Assembly: GCA_023382435.1 (NCBI GenBank)
Contig: JAHDVS010000032.1
Span: forward strand, 1-32,920
Length of the DNA stretch: 32,920 nucleotides
Source of the DNA: Thermoleophilia bacterium
GTDB lineage: Bacteria > Actinomycetota > Thermoleophilia > Gaiellales > Gaiellaceae
Direction of reading: 5' to 3'
The translations under genes and the position numbers were made by a program. Under the pieces are notes generated by a model. The model was not told where the DNA came from. It did not search any database and saw only the letters and a program-made list of their open reading frames with translations. Of the stretch, positions 15,081 through 22,907 are shown piece by piece. Position 1 is the stretch's first letter. Each line of letters starts with the position of its first letter.

Positions 15081-17258
15081 GTGGCGCGCGACCCCAGGCA
15101 CGACGTTCTCTTCGAGCCGGTGCCGATCGGCGCGAGGACGCTGCGCAACCGCTTCTACAAGACTCCGCACTGCTCGAGCTTCGGCTCGGACTGGCCGGGC
15201 ACGCAGGCGCATTTCCGGGCGCTGGCGGCCGAGGGCGGCTGGGCGGCGGTCTCGACCGAGTACTGCTCGATCCACCCCTCGAGCGACGGCCACCCGAGCG
15301 TCGGCGCGCGCCTCTGGGACGCCACCGACGTCGCCAACCTCGGCCTCATGTGCGACCTCGTGCACGAGCACGGCTCGCTCGCCGGGGTGCAGCTCTGGTA
15401 CGGAGCCGCGCACGCGCGCAACTACGAGAGCCGCATGCCGGCGGCCGGTGTCTCGCAGGTCCCGAGCGACTACCTGTTCGTCCAGTCCTGCTACGAGCTC
15501 GACCTCGACGGGATCCGGGAGCTCCAGCGCTGGTACGTCGATGCGGCGTGCAGGGCCCGCTCGGCCGGGTTCGACATCGTCAACGTCTACGGCGGCCACG
15601 GCTACCCGATCACCTACCAGTTCCTCGACCCCTACTACAACCGGCGCAGCGACGAGTACGGCGGCTCGTTCGAGAACCGCGCCCGCTTCTGGCTCGAGAC
15701 GATCGAGCTCGTGCGCGAGGCGGTCGGTGACGACTGCTCGATCGCCGTGCGCACCTGCATCGCGCCGCTGCGCGAGGGCGGCCTGGCCGAGGAGGAGGCG
15801 CTCGCGTTCATCGAGCTCGCCGATCACCTGGTCGACCTCTGGGACCTCCAGATCGGGGGTGTGATCGGCGAGTGGGGCGAGGACTCGCTCTCCTCGCGCT
15901 TCGGCGCCGAGAACTACCAGCGTCCGTGGATCGAGAAGGCGCGCGCGCGCACGGCGAAGCCGCTCGTCGGTGTCGGGCGCTTCACGAGCCCTGACACGAT
16001 GGCCGCGATGGTGCGAGACGGGCTCCTCGACGTGATCGGCTCGGCGCGCGGCTCGATTGCCGACCCCTTCCTGCCCCGCAAGATCGAGGAGGGGCGGCTC
16101 GACGACGTCCGCGAGTGCATCGGCAACAACGTGTGCGCTGCCCGCTACATGCAGCGGGCTCTGCTCATCTGCACCCAGAACGCGACCGCGGGCGAGGAGT
16201 ACCGCCGCGGCTGGCACCCGGAGCGCTTCACGCGCGCCGCCAACGCTGACTCGGACGTGCTGGTCGTCGGCGCCGGCCCGGCCGGGATGGAGTGCGCGCG
16301 CGTGCTCGGCGAGCGGGGCCTGCGCCGCGTTCACCTCGTCGATGCGGCGGGCGAGCTCGGCGGCGCGCTGCGCTGGGTGACCGGGCTCCCGGGCCTCGGC
16401 GAGTGGGCGCGGGTCGTCAACTACCGCCGGATCCAGCTCGACAAGCTCTCGAACGTGGAGCTCGTTCCCGGCACCGCCCTCGACGCCCGTGCCGTACTCG
16501 ACTACGGCGCCGACCTCGTCGTCGTCGCGACCGGCTCGCGCTGGGCCGCCGACGGTCTCAGCGGCACCACCCACCGGCCGCTCCCGGGCGCCGGCCCGGG
16601 GCTCGCGCACGTCCTCACCCCGGAGGACGTGCTGGTGCGGGGGCTCGAGCCACCGGGCGAGCGGGTGCTCGTCTACGACACGGACGGCTACTACATGGGC
16701 ATCTCGCTCGCGGAGAAGCTCGCCCGCGAGGGCAGGCGCGTGACGTTCGTGACGCCGTTCGCCCAGATCTCCCCCTACAGCACGTTCACGCTCGAGGCGC
16801 CGCGGCTGAACCGGCTCCTGCGCTCGCTCGGCGTCGAGCTGCTCGCCGAGCACCTGGTCGAGCGGATCGAGCCGGGCCGGGTCGGCGGCTGCCACGTGTA
16901 CGCGCCCGACCGGCCGCTTTCGTGGGAGGCCGACGCGGTCGTGCTGGCGACGCAGCGCGTGTCCGAGGACGCGCTCTGGCGCGGGCTGCGCGCCGCCGGC
17001 GACGCCGTCCGTGACGCCGGCATCCGCGGCCTCTACCGGATCGGCGACTGCGTCGTGCCCCGTCTCGTCGCCGATGCCGTCTTCGACGGCCACCGGCTCG
17101 CGCGCGAGATCGACACGGACGACCCGGCGACGCCGCTGCCGTTCATCCGCGAGAACCGCGTGCTCGGCGCGAGCTCCGAGGATTACGACGGGACGCTCCG
17201 CACGCGCCCCTCCGGGGACTACGTGCCGAGCTCCCGACGTAGGAGGGGCGGGTCATGA
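15081..17258 (+). CDS. Trimethylamine-dehydrogenase-like flavoprotein (FMN barrel plus FAD/NAD-type domain)
   Basis: A 725-residue protein closely following trimethylamine dehydrogenase. It opens ARDPRHDVLFEPVPIG and keeps C31 (RFYKTPHC, the cysteine that bonds FMN), Y61 in STEYCS, the VYGGHGY active-site stretch and LVDLWD. It also keeps CTQNATAGEEYRRGWHPE and VVGAGPAGMECARVLGERG of the nucleotide-binding part. Two features differ. The iron-sulfur motif reads C346-I-G-N-N-V-C352 and then C364, so the second ligand cysteine is asparagine. The tryptophan after this motif is Y356. It may oxidise an amine or reduce an enoyl substrate. The GTG start has no clear ribosome site. The C-terminal RRRRGGS tail is encoded partly by a palindrome. 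Confidence 0.88.
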   Translation: MARDPRHDVLFEPVPIGARTLRNRFYKTPHCSSFGSDWPGTQAHFRALAAEGGWAAVSTEYCSIHPSSDGHPSVGARLWDATDVANLGLMCDLVHEHGSLAGVQLWYGAAHARNYESRMPAAGVSQVPSDYLFVQSCYELDLDGIRELQRWYVDAACRARSAGFDIVNVYGGHGYPITYQFLDPYYNRRSDEYGGSFENRARFWLETIELVREAVGDDCSIAVRTCIAPLREGGLAEEEALAFIELADHLVDLWDLQIGGVIGEWGEDSLSSRFGAENYQRPWIEKARARTAKPLVGVGRFTSPDTMAAMVRDGLLDVIGSARGSIADPFLPRKIEEGRLDDVRECIGNNVCAARYMQRALLICTQNATAGEEYRRGWHPERFTRAANADSDVLVVGAGPAGMECARVLGERGLRRVHLVDAAGELGGALRWVTGLPGLGEWARVVNYRRIQLDKLSNVELVPGTALDARAVLDYGADLVVVATGSRWAADGLSGTTHRPLPGAGPGLAHVLTPEDVLVRGLEPPGERVLVYDTDGYYMGISLAEKLAREGRRVTFVTPFAQISPYSTFTLEAPRLNRLLRSLGVELLAEHLVERIEPGRVGGCHVYAPDRPLSWEADAVVLATQRVSEDALWRGLRAAGDAVRDAGIRGLYRIGDCVVPRLVADAVFDGHRLAREIDTDDPATPLPFIRENRVLGASSEDYDGTLRTRPSGDYVPSSRRRRGGS

Positions 17259-17266
17259 CCCGCCCC
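17245..17266. repeat. Perfect 22-bp palindrome containing the flavoprotein stop codon
   Basis: Arms GGGGCGGGTCA and TGACCCGCCCC abut without a loop, and the flavoprotein's TGA lies at the centre. The CCCGCCCCTACG ending is shared with the 182-bp elements at 14373 and 22727. It probably also helps stop transcription between the convergent genes. Confidence 0.7.
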
Positions 17267-17283
17267 TACGGGGAATGAGCTGC

Positions 17284-17304
17284 GGGCGGGGCAGGGCCCG
17301 CCCC
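17284..17304. terminator. GC-rich hairpin at the end of isocitrate lyase
   Basis: GGGCGGG (17284-17290) pairs with CCCGCCC (17298-17304), and the next bases CTACG again match the ends of the dispersed elements. The aceA stop codon (17304-17306, minus strand) touches the stem. There is no T-run. Together with 17245-17266 it fills the 45-bp convergent gap. Confidence 0.5.
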
Positions 17305-18560
17305 TACGCGAACTGCTCCTGCTCGGTCGAGCCCTGGAGCGCGAGCGTCGAGCCGGTGCCCCCGGTGACCGTCTCGAGCACCGCGTCGAAGTAGCCGGCG
17401 CCGACCTCGCGCTGGTGCTTCGTGGCGGTGTAGCCGAGCTCTTCGAGGGCGAACTCGCGCTCCTGGAGGCGGACGTACGCGGCCATGCCCTCGTCCTGGT
17501 AGGCGTGGGCGAGCTCGAACATCGAGGCGTTGTTCGCGTGGAAGCCGGCGAGCGTGATGAACTGGAACCGGTAGCCGAGCTCGCCGAGCTCGTCCTGGAA
17601 CGCGGCGATCTCCGCGTCCGAGAGGTGCCGGCGCCAGTTGAACGAGGGCGAGCAGTTGTACGCGAGCGGCTTGCCGGGGAACCGCTCGTGGATCGCGGCC
17701 GCGAACTCGCGGGCCTCGCCGAGGTCCGGCGTGGACGTCTCGCACCAGACGAGATCGGCGTAGGGGGCGTAGGCGAGCCCGCGCGCGATCGCAGAGTCGA
17801 GCCCGCAGCGGATGCGGTAGAAGCCCTCGGGCGTCCGCTCGCCGGTCGTGAACTCCTCGTCGGCTGCGTCGACGTCGCTCGTGAGCAGCTTCGCGGCGAG
17901 CGCGTCCGTGCGGGCGACGATCACGGTCGGCACCTCGAGGACGTCGGCCGCGAGCCTGGCGGCGACGAGCGTGCGCACGAACTGGCTCGTCGGGACGAGC
18001 ACTTTCCCGCCGAGGTGGCCGCACTTCTTCTCGGAGGCGAGCTGATCCTCGAAGTGCACGCCGGCCGCGCCCGCCTCGATCATCGACTTCATCAGCTCGA
18101 ACGCGTGCAGCGGCCCGCCGAAGCCGGCCTCCGCATCCGCGAGGATGGGGGCGAGCCAGCGCGAGTGGCCCGGGCCGTTACCGTTCTGGGAGCCGCCGAG
18201 GCCCTCCGCGTGCTCGATCTGGTCGGCCCGCAGGAGCGCGTTGTTGATGCGCTTCACGAGCGCGGGGACGCTGTTGACCGGGTAGAGGCTCTGGTCGGGA
18301 TAGGTCTGCCCGGAGAGATTAGCGTCGGCCGCAACCTGCCAGCCCGAGAGATAGATCGCCTTCGCGCCCGCCTGCACCATCTGGACGGCCTGCGCGCCGG
18401 TCTGCGCGCCGAGCGCCCGCACGAGCGGGCCCTCGGCGATCAGGCGCCGAAGCCGGGTCGCGCCGAGTCGGGCGATCGTGTGCTCGACGAGGACCGACCC
18501 GCGCAGCCGCTCGACCTCCCCATCCGTGTACGGCCGTACGATCTCGCCCTGCTCGCGCAT
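17304..18560 (-). CDS. aceA: Isocitrate lyase
   Basis: Cleaves isocitrate to glyoxylate and succinate in the glyoxylate shunt, letting cells grow on acetate or fatty acids. The 418 residues carry the active-site signature KKCGHLGGK with catalytic C180, preceded by HFEDQLASE. The N-terminal [15 protein letters not shown] stretch and the NCSPSFNW segment are typical of bacterial AceA. The ATG at 18560 follows GGAGG nine bases away, and this start gives the usual length. No malate synthase gene is in the window. The gene is divergent from a GntR regulator, with GGATCC-centred repeats between them that probably control it. Confidence 0.96.
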   Translation of the reverse strand: MREQGEIVRPYTDGEVERLRGSVLVEHTIARLGATRLRRLIAEGPLVRALGAQTGAQAVQMVQAGAKAIYLSGWQVAADANLSGQTYPDQSLYPVNSVPALVKRINNALLRADQIEHAEGLGGSQNGNGPGHSRWLAPILADAEAGFGGPLHAFELMKSMIEAGAAGVHFEDQLASEKKCGHLGGKVLVPTSQFVRTLVAARLAADVLEVPTVIVARTDALAAKLLTSDVDAADEEFTTGERTPEGFYRIRCGLDSAIARGLAYAPYADLVWCETSTPDLGEAREFAAAIHERFPGKPLAYNCSPSFNWRRHLSDAEIAAFQDELGELGYRFQFITLAGFHANNASMFELAHAYQDEGMAAYVRLQEREFALEELGYTATKHQREVGAGYFDAVLETVTGGTGSTLALQGSTEQEQFA

Positions 18561-18606
18561 CTCCCTCGACCTCCCGTTTCCTCTTGGTGTGTACCGGTCT
18601 CGATCC

Positions 18607-18646
18607 CCGTCTGGATCCCGTTCTCTCCTATTTGGATCCGAGACGG
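18607..18646. promoter_or_regulatory. GGATCC-centred inverted repeat upstream of aceA, candidate GntR operator
   Basis: CCGTCTGGATCC (18607-18618) pairs with GGATCCGAGACGG (18634-18646), with one bulged base. The right half reads TTTGGATCCGA and resembles the site at 18684-18694. TTGGATCCAA-like palindromes suit FCD GntR proteins, and one is encoded next door. Confidence 0.45.
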
Positions 18647-18683
18647 AGACTAACCGGCGATTCCGGGCGCAGTATTGCACATG

Positions 18684-18694
18684 TTGGATCCGAA
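18684..18694. promoter_or_regulatory. TTGGATCCGAA site between aceA and gntR
   Basis: TTGGATCCGAA is a near-palindrome sharing TTGGATCCGA with 18632-18641. It lies 66 bp before the gntR start, so it may mediate autoregulation. Binding is inferred from position and repetition only. Confidence 0.4.
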
Positions 18695-18760
18695 ATGGAA
18701 GGTTGTGCATCCAGCGAGTGAACCCCCGCCGGGGAGGGGGTCAGTAGACTCGCGGGAAGC

Positions 18761-19498
18761 GTGCCGACCGAGAGCACCAAGGCCGACGAAGTCGCGCTGA
18801 TTCTCGAGGACGAGATCGTCTCGGGAGCGCTCGAGCCAGGCATCGTGCTGCGCCAGGAGCAGCTGTCGGAGCGCTTCGGCGTCAGCCGGACGCCGATCCG
18901 CGAGGCCTTGCGCCGGCTCGCGGCCCTCGGGCTCGTCACTTTCGTCCCCAACCGTGGCGTGCGCGTCCAGGCGCTCTCGCGCGAGGAGCTCCGCGAGGCT
19001 TTCATGGTGCGGGCGGAGCTCGAGGGCCTGGCCACCGAGATCGCGGCGTCCCGCATCACCCCCGAGGATCTCGCCGCGCTCGACGAGGCGGAGCGGAAGT
19101 TCTCGACGCTCACGGCCGAGCTGCGCCGTCGCGCGCTCGACAACGGCCGGCAGGATCCCGGACTGTTCGGCGAGTGGATGCGCGCGAACCACGCCTTCCA
19201 CGACGTGATCTACGGTGTAGCCCAGGTGCCTCTGATCGAGCGCGTGGCGAAGAGCGCCCGTCGCACGTTCATGGGCCAGACGATCTGGACCGGGCGGGCA
19301 GAGCTCGACGAGCTGTACGCGAAGAACGAGCTCCAGCACCGCGCGATCCGCGAGGCTCTGGCCGCGGGGAGCGTGGCCGGGGCGAGGGCGCTCGCGCGCG
19401 AGCACGTGCTGGCCTCGGGGCGCCTGATCGAGGCGGTGCTCGAGCAGGTAGGCGGCGCCCCCGACGCCAGCGAGCGTCGTCTGCGCGAGCCGGCCTGA
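18761..19498 (+). CDS. GntR family transcriptional regulator (FCD domain), probable aceA regulator
   Basis: A 245-residue regulator with a winged helix at about residues 8-72 (LRQEQLSERFGVSRTPIREA followed by LRRLAALGLV) and a helical FCD ligand domain to about 230. NHAFHDVIY and the late REH segment supply the usual metal-site histidines. The GTG at 18761 is the only sensible start. It is transcribed away from aceA and shares a 200-bp control region with repeated TTGGATCC motifs, so control of the glyoxylate shunt is the natural inference. Its end is 6 bp from the convergent metW stop. Confidence 0.92.
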   Translation: MPTESTKADEVALILEDEIVSGALEPGIVLRQEQLSERFGVSRTPIREALRRLAALGLVTFVPNRGVRVQALSREELREAFMVRAELEGLATEIAASRITPEDLAALDEAERKFSTLTAELRRRALDNGRQDPGLFGEWMRANHAFHDVIYGVAQVPLIERVAKSARRTFMGQTIWTGRAELDELYAKNELQHRAIREALAAGSVAGARALAREHVLASGRLIEAVLEQVGGAPDASERRLREPA

Positions 19499-19504
19499 GC
19501 CGGG

Positions 19505-20101
19505 CTACGAGCGGGCGAGCGCGTAGGCGGCGCCCGCGGCGATCAGGTTCGCCCACGCCGCCCCGGGGCCCCGCAGCGGGCGCCCGTCGAGTGAGAGCAG
19601 CACCCGCCGGCGCACGGCGATCCGTTCGCGGGCGAACAGCCGCTCGAGATCGGCGATCGTCGCCAGGTGGATGTTCGGCGTGTCGTACCAGGCGTGAGGC
19701 AGCGCCGGCGAGGAGGGCATCCGACCGCGGAAGACGAGGTCGGCGCGCAGGCGCCAGTGGCCGAAGTTCGGGATCGAGACGATCCCCTCCCGGCCGACCC
19801 GCATCACCTCGCGCAGCACCTCGAGCGGGTGGCGGGTCGCCTGGAGCGTCTGGGAGAGCACGACGAGGTCGAAGGTGCCGTCGCCGAAGTCGGCGAGGCC
19901 CTCGTCGATGTCGGACTCGATCACGGGCACCCCCCGCTCGATGCAGCCGAGCACGTCGTCGGCGCGGATCTCGACCCCCATCCCGGCGCAGCCCCGGTCG
20001 CGCATCAGGTGCTCGAGCAGCGTCCCGTCGCCGCAGCCGAGGTCGAGCACCCGGCTGCCCGGGGGAACGAGGCCCGCGACGACGTCGAGGTCGGGGCGCA
20101 T
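19505..20101 (-). CDS. metW: MetW-type methyltransferase-fold protein of methionine synthesis
   Basis: A 198-residue protein with the SAM-binding motif VLDLGCGDGTLLEHL near the N-terminus, DLVVLSQTLQATRHP and FGHWRLRADLVFRGRMP, all hallmarks of MetW. MetW is required with MetX for homoserine acylation in bacteria that carry the pair. Its exact chemistry is not settled to my knowledge. Its ATG overlaps the metX stop by one base (TGATG), indicating translational coupling. Confidence 0.92.
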   Translation of the reverse strand: MRPDLDVVAGLVPPGSRVLDLGCGDGTLLEHLMRDRGCAGMGVEIRADDVLGCIERGVPVIESDIDEGLADFGDGTFDLVVLSQTLQATRHPLEVLREVMRVGREGIVSIPNFGHWRLRADLVFRGRMPSSPALPHAWYDTPNIHLATIADLERLFARERIAVRRRVLLSLDGRPLRGPGAAWANLIAAGAAYALARS

Positions 20102-21264
20102 CAGCGGCCGGTCGCGTCCCGGTAGGCGCGCCGCAGGAACGCGGCGATCGTGCGGTGGTACTCGGGGACGGCGAGCAGGAAGGAGTCGTGGCCGTGCGGC
20201 GAGGCGATCTCGCGGAACGTGACCGGCACGTCGTTTGCGATCAGCGTGCGCACGATCTCGCGCGAGTGTGCGGTGTCGAAGCGCCAGTCCGTGTCGAACG
20301 AGAGCACGAGGAAGCGCGTGTGGACGTCGGCCAGCCGACGCGCCGCCTCGCCCGGGTCCGGGAACGGGTCGAAGTAGTCCATCACCCGGCTCAGGTACAG
20401 GTAGGAGTTCGCGTCGAAACGCTTGAGGAAGCTCTCGCCCTGGTACTGGAGGTAGCTCTCGACCTGGAAGTCGACCTCGAGCCCGAAGCGCGGCTCGTCG
20501 CCGCCCTGGATCCTGCGGCCGAACTTCTCGCCCATCCCCCGCTCCGAGAGGTAGGTGATGTGCGCCATCATCCGGGCGACCGAGAGGCCGACGTCGGGAC
20601 GCCGCCCCGTGTCGTAGTAGTCCCCGTCCGCGAAGTCCGGGTCGCGCATGATCGCCTCCCGGGCGACGGCGGAGAACGCGATGTTCTGGGCGCTCAGCCG
20701 CGCTGAGGCGCAGACCGGGATCGCTGTGGCCAGCTCTTCGGGCGCGTCGATCGCCCACTGGAGGGCCTGCATGCCGCCGAGCGAGCCGCCGATCGCCGCG
20801 AGCAGCCTCTCGATCCCGAGGTGGCGGGCGAGCGCGCGGTGCACCCGCACGAGGTCGGAGACGGTGAAGAGCGGGAAGCGCAGCCCGTACGGGCGCCCCG
20901 TGACCGGGTCGGGCGAGGACGGGCCCGTCGTTCCCTGGCAGCCGCCGAGCAGGTTCGCGCAGACGACGAAGTAGCTCTCCGTGTCGAGCGGCTTGCCTGG
21001 CCCGATCAGGTTGTCCCACCAGCCGCGGTGGGTCGGATCGCCGTGGTGGCCGGCCGCGTGCGCGTCGCCGGTGAGCGCGTGGCAGATGAAGACGGCGTTG
21101 GCGCCCCGCGCGTCGAGCTTCCCGTAGGTCTCGTACGCGACCTCGACCGGCGCGACGGTCGCGCCCGAGTCGAGCACGAGCGGGCTCGCCTCGTCGAAGA
21201 GGACGACCCGCGTCGTCCCGACGAGCCCGACCGACCCTGCCGCCGACTCCGTCGCCGTCGCCAT
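20101..21264 (-). CDS. metX: Homoserine O-acetyltransferase (MetX)
   Basis: Acylates homoserine, the first committed step of methionine synthesis. The 387-residue alpha/beta-hydrolase has the nucleophile S161 in GGSLGGMQ, the LLGGCQGTTGPSS segment, the acid in SFDTDWRF and the histidine in SPHGHDSF. Whether it uses acetyl-CoA or succinyl-CoA cannot be decided by eye. The downstream sulfhydrylase partner (MetY) fits O-acetylhomoserine. Genes run metY, metX, metW on the minus strand, with an 86-bp gap after metY. Confidence 0.95.
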   Translation of the reverse strand: MATATESAAGSVGLVGTTRVVLFDEASPLVLDSGATVAPVEVAYETYGKLDARGANAVFICHALTGDAHAAGHHGDPTHRGWWDNLIGPGKPLDTESYFVVCANLLGGCQGTTGPSSPDPVTGRPYGLRFPLFTVSDLVRVHRALARHLGIERLLAAIGGSLGGMQALQWAIDAPEELATAIPVCASARLSAQNIAFSAVAREAIMRDPDFADGDYYDTGRRPDVGLSVARMMAHITYLSERGMGEKFGRRIQGGDEPRFGLEVDFQVESYLQYQGESFLKRFDANSYLYLSRVMDYFDPFPDPGEAARRLADVHTRFLVLSFDTDWRFDTAHSREIVRTLIANDVPVTFREIASPHGHDSFLLAVPEYHRTIAAFLRRAYRDATGR

Positions 21265-21350
21265 GGCGCCAGCCTAGATGAGTGATTCCGTGTTGGTGGT
21301 CATCGGCGGTGAGGTGGCGGCCCGGGGTGTCGAGTTGCCAGTTGCGCCAT

Positions 21351-22649
21351 CTAAACCGAGACCTCCGCGCGCGCCTTCGCGAGAGCGCCGTCCAGGTCGG
21401 CGAGAATGTCGTCGACGTGCTCGATCCCGACCGACAGCCGCACCATGTCCTGGGTGACGCCGGCCGCGTCGAGCTCCTCGTCGTCGAGCTGGGAGTGCGT
21501 GGTCGTCGCGGGGTGGATCGCGAGCGACTTGGCGTCGCCGATGTTGGCGAGGTGGGAGAACAGCTCGAGTGAGTCGATGAAGCGCCGGCCCGCCTCGCGG
21601 CCGCCGTCGATACCGAACGTGACGAGCGCGCCGTAGCCGCCGGCGAGGATCCGGCTCGCGACCTCGTGGTGCTCGCTCGACGGGAGGCCGGGGTAGGTGA
21701 CCCAGCGCACCTGCGGGTGCTCGTCGAGGTGGCGGGCGACGGCGAGCGCGTTCTCGCAGTGGCGCTCCATCCGCAGCGGCAGCGTCTCGAGCCCCTGGAG
21801 GAGCAGGAACGCGTTGAAGGGCGAGAGCGCGGCGCCCGTGTTGCGCAGGAGCACCGTGCGGACGCGGCCGATGTAGGCGGCGGGGCCGAGCGCCTCCGCC
21901 CAGACGACGCCGTGGTAGGAGGGGTCGGGCTGCGTGAGCCCGGGGAAGCGTTCCGCGTGCGCCGTCCAGTCGAAGCGGCCGGAGTCGACGACGACGCCGC
22001 CGATCGAGGTGCCGTGGCCGCCGATGAACTTCGTCGCCGAATGGATCGCGACGTCGGCGCCGTGGTCGAAGACGCGGCAGAGGATCGGCGTCGCGACGGT
22101 GTTGTCGACGACGAGTGGCAGGCCGGCCGCGTGGGCGGCGGCCGCCCACGCGGGGATGTCGACGACGTTGAGGCGGGGATTGCCGATCGTCTCGGCGAAG
22201 ACGAGCCGCGTCTTCTCGTCGGCGAGCCGGGCCACGTCCCCGGGCTGCTCGGGGTCGGCGAAGCGGACCTCGATCCCGAACTGGGGCAGCGTGTGCGCGA
22301 ACAGGTTGTAGGTGCCGCCGTAGAGGGTCGAGACCGCGACGATGTTGTCGCCGGTACGGCAGACGTTCAGGATCGAGTACGTGACGGCTGCCTGGCCTGA
22401 CGCGAGCGCGACCGCCGCGATCCCGCCCTCGAGCGCGGCCACGCGCTGCTCGAGCACGTCCCAGGTCGGGTTCATGATCCGCGTGTAGATGTTGCCCGGC
22501 ACTTCGAGGGCGAACAGGTCGGCCGCGTGCTGGCTGTCGTCGAAGACGTAGGACGTCGTCTGGTAGATCGGCACCGCTCGCGCGTTCGTCGTCGGGTCCG
22601 GTGTTTGCCCGCCGTGCAGGGCGATCGTCTCGGGGCGTGGCTCGCTCAC
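21351..22649 (-). CDS. metY: O-acetylhomoserine sulfhydrylase (MetY)
   Basis: Converts O-acetylhomoserine and sulfide to homocysteine using pyridoxal phosphate. The 432 residues carry the PLP lysine K207 in [11 protein letters not shown], the [10 protein letters not shown] segment and [10 protein letters not shown] near the phosphate-binding site. Length fits MetY rather than the shorter MetB. The GTG at 22649 follows GGGAGG with a short gap. It is the first gene of the metYXW unit. Its upstream region is A/T-rich for about 40 bp and then runs into the palindromic element at 22727-22907. I recognised no SAM riboswitch there. Confidence 0.95.
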   Translation of the reverse strand: MSEPRPETIALHGGQTPDPTTNARAVPIYQTTSYVFDDSQHAADLFALEVPGNIYTRIMNPTWDVLEQRVAALEGGIAAVALASGQAAVTYSILNVCRTGDNIVAVSTLYGGTYNLFAHTLPQFGIEVRFADPEQPGDVARLADEKTRLVFAETIGNPRLNVVDIPAWAAAAHAAGLPLVVDNTVATPILCRVFDHGADVAIHSATKFIGGHGTSIGGVVVDSGRFDWTAHAERFPGLTQPDPSYHGVVWAEALGPAAYIGRVRTVLLRNTGAALSPFNAFLLLQGLETLPLRMERHCENALAVARHLDEHPQVRWVTYPGLPSSEHHEVASRILAGGYGALVTFGIDGGREAGRRFIDSLELFSHLANIGDAKSLAIHPATTTHSQLDDEELDAAGVTQDMVRLSVGIEHVDDILADLDGALAKARAEVSV

Positions 22650-22726
22650 CCGCGTCCTCCCAATACTTTGATTTGTAAAGCGACTTCGGTAGTTGTAGCG
22701 GATCCGCCGGGCGGACGCCAGGGTGG

Positions 22727-22907
22727 CCTCTCACACCGTTCAACCGCAAACCGCCGGCCGGGATCGGTCGCGACGGCGTAGGGGCCGGACCTGTCCGGCC
22801 CGCGACCCGTCCCGTTTCCCGGTGCTCGCATCGTCTCGGGCGGGACAGGTCCCGCCCCTACACCTCCTCTGCGTTTCCGGTGCAACGTCGTGAGGCGCCG
22901 CGCTAGC
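22727..22907. repeat. Palindromic element between metY and hemH (copy 2, inverted relative to 14373-14554)
   Basis: Read on the minus strand it begins GCTAGCGCGGCG, containing the ferrochelatase stop codon, and ends near GGTGTGAGAGGC. It matches copy 1 over its whole length, with scattered substitutions. The two internal hairpins are at 22777-22800 and 22837-22862. The element lies between hemH and the metY promoter, so it may end hemH transcription. Confidence 0.85.

Noticed and set aside
15081-17258. Plain 2,4-dienoyl-CoA reductase (FadH) call
   Set aside because: Sequence stretches from the N-terminus to the cluster region follow trimethylamine dehydrogenase much more closely, including the FMN-bonding cysteine.
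17304-18560. 2,3-dimethylmalate or methylisocitrate lyase instead of isocitrate lyase
   Set aside because: It was tempting because of the PrpF/LeuCD neighbours, but the KKCGH signature, the 418-residue length and the N-terminal motifs are those of true isocitrate lyase.
18661-18750. Promoter -35/-10 pair for aceA or gntR
   Set aside because: Candidates such as TTGCAC lack a matching partner at the right spacing. Only the repeats are reported.
21265-21350. Regulatory RNA or small gene in the gap between metY and metX
   Set aside because: No convincing hairpin and no open frame with a ribosome site. Left unassigned.
22650-22726. SAM riboswitch upstream of metY
   Set aside because: No paired-stem pattern of a known SAM riboswitch class could be recognised. 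The stretch is only a short A/T-richer leader.
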